From Streptomyces sp. SW4 (lineage in GTDB: Bacteria; Actinomycetota; Actinomycetes; Streptomycetales; Streptomycetaceae): DNA of 64,000 nt. Below are positions 9,954 through 19,336 of this stretch, one piece after another; position 1 is the first letter of the stretch, and each line of letters opens with the position of its first letter. Both the position numbers and the translations under genes were made by a program. The stretch is from contig QKWM01000004.1 in NCBI GenBank assembly GCA_003248315.1, forward strand, positions 4,833,001-4,897,000. Reading direction: 5' to 3'. The notes below the pieces were generated by a model, which searched no databases, was not told the DNA's origin, and saw nothing but the letters and a program-made list of their open reading frames with translations.

Positions 9954-12614
9954 TCAGGCGACCGCCGCCTCCTCCTCCCGCAGTGCCGTCCGCAGCCGCC
10001 GGGCCTGCGTCGCCAGCCGGGAGGAGCCCGGCCGGTCCGCCGCCAGGTCCAGACCGGGCAACTCGCCCCGTGCGCCGGACCGTTCGGCGCACTCGGCGGC
10101 CACGGCCAGCAGATCCCGAGCCCGCGGACGGGTGGGCGGCCCGACCCGTGCCGAGGCCGGCGAGGAGCGCGGGCAGGGTGTGCCGCAGCACGCCCCAGAT
10201 GGTGGCGTTGGCCCCCGTCGACGCCGCCGTCCGCACCGACTCGGCGAGCCGCAGCGGCTTCACCGCGCCGTCCCGCACCAGTTCCCCGAGATCCGTGCCG
10301 AGCAGTGCCGTGTCGAGCCGCCCGCGGGCCGCCAGCACCAGCAGGGCGTCCACGGCGGCGAGCCGGTCCTCCGGGTGCCGCGCCCCCAGGCCGTACGCCA
10401 CGCCCAGATGCACGGCCGCGCCCGGTGCGCCGTCCGCCTCGGCGAGCCGGGGCAGTACCGCGGCGGCCCCGCGGCCGTCGTCCACGGCACCCGCGGACAG
10501 GTCGCGCAGCAGTCGCGCCGCCACCAGCTCCGGCAGCTCGGGCAGGAGCGCGAGCCAGTACTCGCTCATCCCGTTCCTGCCGTGGTAGCAGTACCAGCGC
10601 TGCCGCGCCACGCTCACCGGATCCCCCAGCGCGCCGAACGCGGCCGGGAACCCGTCCCGCAGCTGCGGTGTCCCGTCGTACTCGACCAGGACGCGGGGTC
10701 CGGCGGTGCGCCGCGGCGCCGGGACGGGGGCGGGTGCGGTCAGCCACGCGGCGAGCCGCGCGCCCTCCGCCGTGCCCAGGGCGGCGGCGCGCTCGGCGGC
10801 CCGCCCCGCCGCCGCCCGGTCGCTCCGCCGCACCCGCAGCAGCGCCTGGGCGAAGTCGGCCGGCGCGACCCGCGCGGACAGCCGCCGGTACGCGTCCAGG
10901 CGTTCCACCAGCACCTCGGGCTCCAGCAGCCCGGTGCTCCACGTGGGCGTCGACAGCAGGAACGGCAGGGGCCGCGTGCGCAGATGGAGGGCCACCTCCC
11001 ACAGCCGTGCCTCGAAGGCCCGGGTCAGCGCCTGGTGGACGCAGCCGTGCTCCGCCGCTCCGTGCTCGGCCGCCCTGCGCAGCGTGGAGGTCCGGATCCG
11101 GCCCCGCAGCGTCGCCAGCAGCGCGTCGAGTCCGCTCGCGGCGTCGACCAGACCGTAGGAGCCGCTGAAGTACTCGTCGGCGTACGGGCCGTGGGGGTGG
11201 TTCTCCTTCGTCCACCAGCGGCGCGCGAGCACCGGCTCGAGAGCGGTCAGCAGGGCGTCCCGGTCCTGGTGGGCGTGGCGGACCAGCCCGTCCAGGGCGC
11301 GCTCGAAGGCGGTCACGTCCCCGCCGGAGGCCAGCAGCGCGCCGACCTCCTCGGCGAGTTCGGCCGGCGACCGGGGGGCTTCGGGCACCCGCGCGGGCTG
11401 CGGTGCGGGCGGCAGCAGCTCCTCGGCCGCGGGCACCGGCCCGGCACCCGCAGGCCCAGCTCCCGGGCGGCGCGGGCACACAGCGCGGGGATCAACTGGG
11501 CGGCGGCCTCGGCCAGTTCCCCCGCACCTGGGGGGCGCTCGCCCTGGCGAGGTGCCGTCCGGCCAGCTTCAGGGCCCGCTCCTGCACATCGGAGTCCTCG
11601 TGCCCGAAGGCCTGCGCCAGCGCCGGCAGCAGCGCGTCGGCAACGCCGGCGTCCCGCGCGAGGACCTTGCCCAGCAGGACCAGCTGGGCGCGCACCAGCT
11701 TCTTCTCCGGGCGGAACAGCACGGCCGCGCTCACCTCGGCCAGCCGGTCCGCCGGCAGCTCGCCGTCCAGGGCCAGCGCGGCCAGCACGGACTGGGCGTG
11801 GGCGGCCACCGGGGACACCGCGTCGGCCGCGAGCGCCGACCAGTCCGCCGTCCGCGCCCGCTCCTCCTCCCGGGTGAGCCGCAGTTGGCCGAGCAGCCGC
11901 AGGAACAGCCGCTGGTCGGCGGCCCGGCCGCCGCGCAGCAGCCGCGCGACACAGGCGTCGACCGTCTCCTCCCGGTCGAGGGCGCCCTCGGTGGTGAGCC
12001 GCGCCAGCGCCCCGGTCCAGCCGTCGGGGCCGTCGGCCGCGGACCATCCGAGGGCCGATCCGATGTCGTCCAGCCGGAACAGCGCGGCGGCGAGCTCCGC
12101 CAGGTGCGGGTCGCGGCGCAGCCGGTCGTACACCGTGCCCCGAGCTGCCAGGTGCCGCCGATGTGCCCGACCCAGCCGCGCACATAGGCCTCCGTCACCG
12201 GCACCGGGCAGCCCGCCAGCCGCACCAGGCCGGCCATCAGCTCGTACGGCACCCGGGCCCCGACCGGGCGCCCGGCGAGCCGGTGGACCACGTCGCCCAG
12301 CCAGGCCCGGTCCCGGTCGGCGAGCGCGTGCAGCAGCAGGCCCGGCGACGCCTGGCCCCACCGCATGTCGGCGCCGGCCAGCCAGCCGGCCACGGCCGCC
12401 GCACCGGTCTGGCACACCGCCCGGCCACCTGGAGCGCCGGGTAGGCGCGGCGGGCCTCCGCCGCCCAGGGCTGGGCGCGGAACCCCTTGCGAAGCGCCTT
12501 CAGTTCGGGGAAGCAGGCGCGGCGTTGCGCGGTCGTCATGGCGAGCGCCAGCCGCATCACCTCGGCCGCCCGCCCGTCCCGGACGGCTTCCATCAGCTCG
12601 TCGGCCGCCGTCAT
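9954..12614 (-). CDS. DUF6493 family protein
   Basis: A large Leu/Ala/Arg-rich, apparently all-helical repeat protein (about 887 residues when joined) of a Streptomyces family I know as DUF6493; its function is unknown. It starts MTAADELMEAVRDGRAAEV at 12614, its ATG overlapping the stop of the SWIM gene (ATGA). Segments such as DVQERALKLAGRHLARA resemble HEAT-type helices. The most conserved patch is RRWWTKENHPHGPYADEYF near 11200. Frameshifts near 12415, 12140, 11520, 11440 and 10110 break it, and the last frame ends REEEAAVA at 9954. It probably acts with the SWIM protein. Confidence 0.75.
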
Positions 12615-14203
12615 CGCACACCCCGTCGATCCGGACCGTCCCCTGCTCCGCCCCGGCGCGCGGTGTCCCGGCGGCGGCACTCGGCATCCCCGCTCCACCG
12701 CCCGGCACCCCGGCGGCACCGCTCGGCGTTCCTGTTCCTGCGCCCGGCAGCCCGGAGGCACCGCTCGGCGTCCCCGCTCCCGCGCCCGGCACCCCTGCTG
12801 CGGCGCCCTGCGTCCCGGTCGTGGCACCGCCCGCCCCGGCCGGCGTGTCCCGTCGGGCCATCCGGACCGCCAGGGCGTGCTTGCACGGTCCGCGTCCGCC
12901 GCGGTACCGGCCCACCACAGGCAGCTGCAACTGAGCACGCCCGCCTCGTCGCGCACCCGGTGGACATGGCCGTCCTCGGCCGTCACCGTCGCGTCGGCGC
13001 CGGCCAGGGTCACCGCCCCGGCGGCCACCAGCGCCCGCGCCGACAGCAGCCGCGGGTTGTGCCGCTCCGCGCGCCCGGCGTCGTACGGCAGCTCCCGGTG
13101 GAAGTAGGCCGCCTCCGCCGTGTCGTACCCGACGCGGCCCGACGTGCCGAGCCGTACCAGGGCCGCCCGCACCCGCTCCGGGCTCAGACCCGACGCGGCC
13201 GCCAGGTCGGCGACGTCCACGCGCGGCTCCCAGGCGAGGAGCACCGAGAGCAGCTCGGCGTCCGCGGCGGCCTCGTCCGTGGCGAGCGCGTCCAGCACGC
13301 CGCCCTCGCCGGAGAAGCCGCGGAGGCGTCCGGCGACAGGGTCAGCGTCAGCCGCATGCCGGGCAGGACGGCCTCCCAGGCGGAGGCCGTGGCCGCGGCG
13401 CCCGAGGCGAGGGCGGGCCCGTACACCCGCAGGGCCGTCGCGTGCCGCAGCACCCGCTGGAGGGCGGCGAGCCGCTCCGGTCCGGGCAGGCACACCGCGC
13501 CCGGCACCGCCCGCGTCGTCGGCCGCAGCGACCGGCCGGCGGGCACCACCCAGCGCGGCCCCGTCACGCCGCCCCGGACACCGGCGCGGGGCAGCGAGCG
13601 CAGGAAGCGGACCGCCTCGGGCGCGTCCAGCTCGGCCCGCAGGTCGAACCCGGAGGCGATCACCTGCGCCTCGGCGAATCCGCGCAGCCACCGGTCGGGC
13701 AGCGGCACCTTCTTCTCCACCACCGGGCCGTCCACCGTGGTCACGGCCAGTTCGTCGGGGCCGACCCGCAGGTGCAGCGGATCGTCGGCGCCGATCCGGG
13801 ACAGCGCCTCCCGCAGCGGGTCGTTGACGTCGACGTTCGTCGTGCCGTGGCCCACCTCGCCGCCGTCCAGGCCGCCCGCCAGCACGTCCAGGCGCGCGTA
13901 GACCCCGCAGCAGCCCGAGAAGGACTCGAAGCGCAGCCGGTCGCCGTTGCCCGTCACGACCGGGTCCAGCGAGGCGCGCAGCTGCCGCTGGTAGTACCTG
14001 GCCGCCGCCACGTCGGCCACCGCGAGCAGACCCGCCGAAGCGACCTGAGGATGTGTCAGGAAGCCCGTGAAGAACTGGGGATGGGCGACGGCGCCGTGCG
14101 GGGTGGCGCCCCGGGACGTCTCCAGTCCCAGGAGTCGTCCGCCCGCCCCGGTCTCCAGCACGGAGGGTCGTCGATAGGCCACGGCCTGCAAAGATCGCGT
14201 CAT
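12611..14203 (-). CDS. SWIM zinc-finger protein
   Basis: A protein of about 530 residues ending in a SWIM domain, a CxCxnCxH zinc site seen here as SCSCLWW, then GPCKHALAVRM near 12880-12930. The N-terminal half starts MTRSLQAVAYRRPSVLETG at 14203 and contains FTGFLTHPQVASAGLLAVAD. The middle carries a winged-helix-like segment (LAAASGLSPERVRAALVRLG). After the finger comes a Gly/Ala/Pro tail of 14-residue repeats. Frameshifts occur near 13330 and 12920 and probably within the tail; the TGA at 12611-12613 is inferred because it overlaps the next ATG. It likely binds nucleic acid or protein partners; biological role unknown. Confidence 0.75.
12678..12803. repeat. 42-bp tandem repeat (3 full copies) in the SWIM gene tail
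   Basis: Three consecutive 42-bp units (12678-12719, 12720-12761, 12762-12803) with degenerate partial units on both sides. On the minus strand they encode a 14-residue Gly/Ala/Pro repeat such as TPSGAAGVPGGGAG. The period keeps frame, so copy number could vary without breaking the protein. Confidence 0.8.
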
Positions 14204-14624
14204 GCGAAAAACCGTAGAGGCCGCCACTGACAATCGGCCCTGACCTGCGAAGACGCCCTCGCGACGGGGAGTTGGCGGCATCGGCGGCAGGGCCGCGCAC
14301 CGGGGGATGACACCGGTGCGCGGCACGGGGACAGGCTACGGCAGACCAGGGGCCCGGCGGCCGGACCGGCTCGGCCGCGGCCTCATCCGACGGTCCCGTC
14401 CCTCCGAGGCGTCATCCGACGGTCTCGTCCGTTCGCGGCCTCGATCGACAGGCCCATTCGTCCGCGGCCTCATCCGACGGCCCGTCCCTTCGGGCGTCAT
14501 CCGACGGTCCCGTGGCCTCATCGGCCGGCCCGGCGGAGCGGGAGCCGGGCCGGGGAGCCGGGCCGGGAAACCGGGCCGGGAAACCGGGCCGGGAAACCGG
14601 GCTGGGGAGCCGGGCCGGGGAGTC
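14204..14624. repeat. Gene-free interval with two short tandem arrays
   Basis: No credible gene is seen between the SWIM and PhoD genes. At 14385-14525 the phrase GCSTCATCCGACGGTCCCGT (with variants) recurs about five times at irregular spacing. At 14544-14621 a 13-bp unit (GCCGGGCCGGGGA / ACCGGGCCGGGAA) is repeated six times exactly in register. The upstream half (14204-14340) must contain the SWIM gene promoter; no clear -10/-35 pair was identified. Confidence 0.7.
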
Positions 14625-16205
14625 TCACTGGCCGACCCGGCCCGGCTGGAGCACCTGCGTGAACAGCACCGTGCCGTCCTGCTCGCGCAGCCGCACCGTC
14701 AGCTCGCCGCTGTCGCCGTCGATGTCGGCCTCGCCGAAGAACTGGTAGCCGCCCGCCGGCGAGACGTTCGCCGCCGTGGGTGCCTTCACGAACACCCGCT
14801 CCGGCCCGAAGGTCCCGTCCAGTGCGCTGGCCGGGAACGCGCCCGCGTTGAGCGGCCCGGAGACGAACTCCCAGAACGGCTCGAAGTCGGAGAACGCGGC
14901 CCGCGACGGCTGGTAGTGCTGCGCGGAGGTGTGGTGCACGTCGGCGGTCATCCACACGGTGCCGGTGATCCTGCGGTGCTTGACGAACCGCAGCAGCTCC
15001 GCGATCTGCAGTTCACGGCCGAGCGGTGCGCCCGGGTCGCCCTGTGCGACGGCCTCGAAGTTCGGCTTCCCCTCCGTGGAGTCGGGCACCACCAGGCCGA
15101 TCGGCATGTCGGCGGCGATCACCTTCCACACGGCCCGCGACCGCGACAGCTCCCGCTTGAGCCAGTCGAGCTGCTCGCGGCCGAGGATTCCCTGCGGGTC
15201 CGTGGTCTGCCCGTTCGCCGAGTTGGCGTTGCGGTACGTGCGCATGTCCAGGACGAACACGTCCAGCAGCGGGCCCTGCCGCAGCACGCGGTACACGCGG
15301 CCCTCGCGGGCGCCGGGACGCAGCGTGGACATCGGGAAGTACTCGGCGAACGCCCGTCGCGCGCGGGCGGCGAGCACGTCCACGCGCTTCTCCGTGTACC
15401 GGCTGTCGCCGTCGGCGACGATCTGCCCGGGTACCAGTTGTTGCGCACCTCGTGGTCGTCCCACTGGACGATCGACGGCACCCGGGCGTTGAAACGGCGC
15501 AGGTTCTCGTCGAGGAGGTTGTAGCGGAAGTTGCCGCGGAACTCCGCGAGGGTCTCGGCGACCTTGGACTTCTCCTCGGTGGTGAGGTTCCGCCAGGTGC
15601 TGCCGTCGGGCAGGGGAGCGGTCGGCGCGACGGGGCCGTCGGCGTAGACGGTGTCACCGCTGAACAGGAAGAAGTCGGGTCCAGCGCGGCCATCGCCTCG
15701 AAGATGCGGTAGCCGCCGATGTCCGGGTTGATGCCCCATCCCTGGCCGGCCAGGTCGCCCGACCAGACGAAGCGCACCCCGTCGCGCCGGCGCACCGGCA
15801 CCGTACGGAACGTGCCCGCGACCGGCTCGCCGGTGCGGCGCGGGTCGTCGGGTCGGCCAGCAGCACCCGGTAGTGGATCTGCTCGCCCGGGGCAGACCGC
15901 GCAGCCGGGTGGTGCCCGTGAAGTCCGTGTCCGGGCCGAGCAGCGGGCCCTGCCATCTGCGCGGGTTGCGGAACGACTCCGTCGCCGACGTCTCGACGAT
16001 CATCCGGGCGGGGCGGTCGGAGCGCACCCAGACCAGACCGGAGTGGGCGCTGACGTCTCCCGTCTGCACGCCCCAGGCCGCCTCCGGCCGCCCGGAGCGG
16101 GCGAACGCCGGCGCCGCGCCGAGGCGGTGGGCAGGGTGAGGGCCGCCGACGCGGCGAGGGAACCGCGCAGCACGCTGCGGCGGCCGGGAAGGGACGGTGG
16201 GACAT
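14625..16205 (-). CDS. phoD: Secreted alkaline phosphatase D (PhoD family)
   Basis: A phosphodiesterase/phosphatase of the PhoD family with a twin-arginine signal (GRRSVLRGSLAASAALTL) for Tat export. A PhoD N-terminal beta domain (RPARMIVETSATESFRNP, FTGTTRLRGLP) precedes the metallophosphatase. Metal-site motifs are FLFSGDTVYADGP, QWDDHEVRNNW and MTADVHHTSAQHY. PhoD enzymes release phosphate from organic phosphates or teichoic acids and need calcium and iron; in streptomycetes they belong to the phosphate-starvation response. Six one-base breaks (about 16190, 15985, 15880, 15840, 15680 and 15435) each shift the frame the same way. ATG 16205 is inferred across the first. Confidence 0.9.
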
Positions 16206-16389
16206 GGATGCGCCTCCAGGGACTGGATCCGGCCAGTGGGCAGTGCCACACCTACTGGGGCGCCGCGGCCGGTACGCAAACCCGGGTGAACAACCGGCCA
16301 CCGTGGGCCGGGCCGACCCGGCGCCGCCCTGCCCCACGTGGCCGCCGCGCAGCCTCCCGGCTCACCCCGCGCCCCGACCGCCTCCGCCA

Positions 16390-16843
16390 TCAGCCGAACG
16401 CCCGCCCGGATCCGGGCGGGTGGCACGTGGGCGTACCCCAGCACCAGGCGCACCGGTTCCCGGCCTCCACGCCGGGCTCCGTGTGCGCGTACCCGGTCAG
16501 CGCGCGCACCGCGTACCCGGTCAGCGCGCGCACCGCGACCCCGGCCGAGGCCACCCGTGCCAGGAGGCGGTCCGCGGGCCGAACCGCGCCGGGATCGCCG
16601 CGATGACGTGCAGGCCCGCCGAGATCCCGGACACCTCCGTGCCGGGGAAGTGTTCGGCCGGCGCCGCGGTCAGCGCGTCCCGCCGCTCGCGGTACGCGCG
16701 CTGGCACCGGCGCAGTTGGCGGTCGTAGTCGCCGCGCGCTCCGCGAACCGGGCGAACACCTCCTGGTCGAGGGCGGGATGACCCAGGTCCAGGGTGCGCT
16801 TGCGCTCGACGACCTCGTCCGCGAGCCACTCAGGTACCAGCAT
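16390..16843 (-). pseudogene. MocR/GntR-aminotransferase C-terminal remnant
   Basis: The conceptual protein LVPEWLADEVVERKRTLDLG, SGDYDRQLRRCQRAYRERRD, HFPGTEVSGISAGLHVIAA and RLVLGYAHVPPARIRAGVRL matches only the last 150 or so residues of MocR-type regulators (GntR HTH fused to an aminotransferase). The HTH and the PLP-binding part, some 300 residues, are absent: homology stops near 16850, where the sequence becomes unrelated and then a 7-bp repeat array. It is also frameshifted near 16740 and 16450 and carries a 24-bp in-frame duplication at about 16490-16538 (VRALTGYA twice). It looks like a decayed fragment. Confidence 0.7.
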
Positions 16844-16945
16844 CCGAGGAGGGCGATTCCCGCCGCGCGCGAGTATGGCCTTTCGGCGGGCGATCGGCAG
16901 GCGGGAAGAAGCACCATGGCGGGTTGCAGCCCGTTTGCCTCCGAC

Positions 16946-17008
16946 CGCACGCCGCACGCCGCACGCCGCACGCCGCACGCCGCACGCCGCACGCCGCATG
17001 CCGCATGC
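16946..17008. repeat. 7-bp tandem array, nine copies
   Basis: CGCACGC is repeated seven times perfectly (16946-16994), followed by two CGCATGC variants (16995-17008). The array abuts the stop of the alpha/beta hydrolase gene (17009) and the broken end of the MocR remnant, so slippage or recombination here may have accompanied the deletion. Confidence 0.9.
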
Positions 17009-17886
17009 CTACGACGCGACGGTGCTGCGCGAGGTGCTCGCGGCGCCGGCCGGCTGAGCGCGGCTGCCGTCGAGCAGGACGCGGGCGACCAGCGCCGGGT
17101 CGTCGTTCATCGGCACATGACCGCAGCCGGGCAGCCGGACCAGGCGGGCCCGCGGGATGACGTGCTTGGCGCGGACGCCCTGCCGGGGTACGAGCAGCCG
17201 GTCGCGGCTGCCCCAGGCCACGGTGACCGGTACGCCGGGGACGTCGTCGGTGAACCGCACCTCGCGCCCGGAGCGGAGGGTCTCGGTGAAGCCCTCCGCT
17301 CCGGCCAGCGCGAGGGTCTCGGCGACCACGGCGTCGGGTGAACGGCGGGCCGGGCGCGCGTAGATGACGCTCGTCAGGGCGGTGCGGCCGGCCGCCGTCC
17401 GGGACAGCCGCTCGACGAGCGGCAGCGGCAGCCGCCGCGCGGTGTGACGCATGCCCTCAGCACGCCGAAGGCGTAACAGCGTTCGGCCTCCGACCAGAAG
17501 CCGGCCGGGGACAGCGCCGTGACGGACCGGACGAGCCCCTGCCGTCCCAGCTCCAGGGCGAGCAGGCCGCCCAGCGAGTTGCCGGCCACGTGCGGGCGGT
17601 CCAGCCCCATCGCGGCACAGAACGCGCCGAGTACGGAGTTCATCGTCGGCAGGTCGTGCGGCAGGCCGTCCGGCAGCGCCGGCGAGACACCGAAGCCGGG
17701 CAGGTCCACGGCGATCACGTCACGCTCGGCCGCCAGGATGCCGACCACGGGGTCCCAGGCCTGGCGGTGATGGCCGATGCCGTGCAGCAGGAGCAGCGGC
17801 TCGCCCTCGCCCACGCGCGCGTAGGCGACGGTCAGGCTCCGCGGGCCGCTCGGCGTGGGAACCGTGAAGGAGACGGTGTCGGACAT
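17009..17886 (-). CDS. Alpha/beta hydrolase
   Basis: A cytoplasmic alpha/beta-hydrolase of about 292 residues. The oxyanion region is LLLLHGIGHHRQAW, the nucleophile elbow is VAGNSLGGLLALEL (GxSxG), the acid probably lies in VAWGSRDRLLVP, and the catalytic His in LPGCGHVPMNDDP. The start ATG is at 17886. A frameshift near 17455 splits the cap from the core. It is divergent from the ECF41 sigma gene with about 210 bp between them, so the two may share a control region. The substrate is unknown. Confidence 0.85.
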
Positions 17887-18096
17887 GGGGCACCTCGGGA
17901 ACGCTCGACGACAGCGTGCGTAGACAGACTGTCAGCAAAAGCTACCGACGGGTAGACCTCCGGTCATGCTCGGATCGCCTGCGAGGGTCACCCACCGGGC
18001 GGCGTGCGACGGCCGACCGGCTTCGCCGAATCGTGTGTGACGCGCGCGCGGCGAATCCGCCTGGACACGGTCCGATCCGTCCGCTGGGATGGGGCG

Positions 18097-18978
18097 GTGA
18101 CCACCGACACCGCCACCGACGTCTTCGAAGAGCACCGATCCGTCCTGCTGGGCGTCGCCTATCGCATGCTGGGCCGGCTCGCCGACGCGGAGGACGTGGT
18201 CCAGGAGGCCTGGCTGCGCTGGGCCGCCGCGGACCGCGAGGACGTCCGCGACCCCCGCGGCTACCTGGTGCGCGTCACCACCCGTCTGGCCATCGACCGC
18301 CTCCGCCAGATCAAGGCCCGAGGCGAGACGTACGTGGGCCCCTGGCTGCCCGAGCCGTACGTCACCGACTTCGGCGACACCGTGCCGGACACCGCCGAGC
18401 GCGCCGTGCTCGCCGACTCCGTCTCCCTCGCCGTCCTCGTCGTCCTGGAGTCGCTGTCCCCGCTCGAGCGGGCGGTCTTCGTCCTGCGCGAGGCCTTCGG
18501 CCATCCGTACGCCGAGATCGCCGCCGTGCTCGACCGCAGCGAGGCCGCCGTGCGCCAGCTCGCCGGCCGGGCCCGCAAGCACGTCGACGAGCGGCGCCCC
18601 CGGTACGACGTCGACCCCGCCCAGCGCCGCGACCTCACCGAGCGCTTCCTCGCGGCCGCGGCCGGCGGCGACCTCGAAGGGCTGATGGCCCTGCTCGCGC
18701 CCGACGTCCGGCTGGTCGGCGACAGCGGCGGCAAGACCAGGGCGCCGCTGCGCGTCCTGGAGAGCGCCGACAAGGTGGGCCGCTTCCTCCTGGGCGCCGC
18801 CCGCAAGAGCGCCCCGGGCCTGTCCTACCGCTTCCTGGAGGTCAACGGAGGCCCGGCCCTGCTCGCGCTGTCCGAGGGCCGGCCCGACGCCGTCTTCCAG
18901 GTGGACATCGCCGACGGGCGCATCCAGGCGGTGTACATCATGCGGAACCCGGACAAGCTGCGGGCCCTGGCCTCGTAG
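18097..18978 (+). CDS. sigJ: ECF sigma factor, ECF41/SigJ type
   Basis: An intact protein of 293 residues. Sigma region 2 (FEEHRSVLLGVAYRMLGRLA, DAEDVVQEAWLRW) and region 4 (LSPLERAVFVLREAFGHPY, HTH to RQLAGRARKHVDERRP) are followed by a SnoaL/NTF2-like C-terminal domain. This carries the two ECF41 signatures: a DGGGR-like GDSGGKTRAPL and NPDKL at the very end. In ECF41 factors this domain both activates and restrains the sigma core instead of a separate anti-sigma factor. GTG 18097 was chosen because it removes an upstream Arg-rich extension. The usual COE-type (carboxymuconolactone decarboxylase-like) partner gene is not adjacent. Confidence 0.88.
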   Translation: MTTDTATDVFEEHRSVLLGVAYRMLGRLADAEDVVQEAWLRWAAADREDVRDPRGYLVRVTTRLAIDRLRQIKARGETYVGPWLPEPYVTDFGDTVPDTAERAVLADSVSLAVLVVLESLSPLERAVFVLREAFGHPYAEIAAVLDRSEAAVRQLAGRARKHVDERRPRYDVDPAQRRDLTERFLAAAAGGDLEGLMALLAPDVRLVGDSGGKTRAPLRVLESADKVGRFLLGAARKSAPGLSYRFLEVNGGPALLALSEGRPDAVFQVDIADGRIQAVYIMRNPDKLRALAS

Positions 18979-19021
18979 AGGCGGCTCGCCCCCGCCGTCG
19001 AGCCCTCGCCGCCGGCCGAGC

Positions 19022-19072
19022 CCCGGCCGCTCCCGAGTCCCGGCCGCTCCGGAGTCCCGGCCGCTCCCGAGC
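19022..19072. repeat. 17-bp tandem repeat, three copies
   Basis: CCCGGCCGCTCCCGAGT and two near-identical copies lie in the gap between the sigma gene and the GntR gene (18979-19336). The rest of the gap up to 19220 is C-rich low-complexity sequence without a credible gene. Confidence 0.8.
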
Positions 19073-19225
19073 CACCGTCGCCAGCCGAGCCCCCGAGCCC
19101 CCGTCGCCCCCGAGCCCCCCTCGCCCGACGGGGGTTTCGCCGTCCCGTCACCCGCACCGTCCTGTGCGAACGCCCCGTGAACGCTGTGCCGCACCGCGCC
19201 CGCCCGGGCCCCCGGGCATCGAAGA

Positions 19226-19260
19226 TTGGTCTTGACCAAGGGTGAGGGCCGCCTTATGGT
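19226..19260 (+). promoter_or_regulatory. Promoter with palindromic operator upstream of GntR gene
   Basis: A -35 hexamer TTGACC (19232-19237) and a -10 hexamer TATGGT (19255-19260) are separated by 17 bp, a good housekeeping-type promoter. Overlapping the -35 is the 14-bp palindrome TTGGTCTTGACCAA (19226-19239), close to the TGGTCTAGACCA sites bound by DasR and other HutC-type GntR regulators. Autorepression by the downstream GntR protein, or DasR control, is the likely meaning. Confidence 0.65.
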
Positions 19261-19336
19261 CGCAGACAAGTGCAACAACCTTTAATAAACAAGGGCGCTA
19301 AAACGCCGCCGGACCACGGCGATTGCGGAGGACAGG

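Noticed and set aside
9867-13901. Very long plus-strand open frames opposite the SWIM/DUF6493 genes
   Set aside because: They are Arg/Pro/Ala low-complexity products of GC-rich antisense DNA; the minus strand holds the CxC...CxH finger and natural codon bias.
16946-17008. His/Ala-rich peptide coded through the 7-bp array
   Set aside because: The heptamer period does not keep frame and no ribosome-binding site or conserved protein is present; it is a repeat, not a gene.
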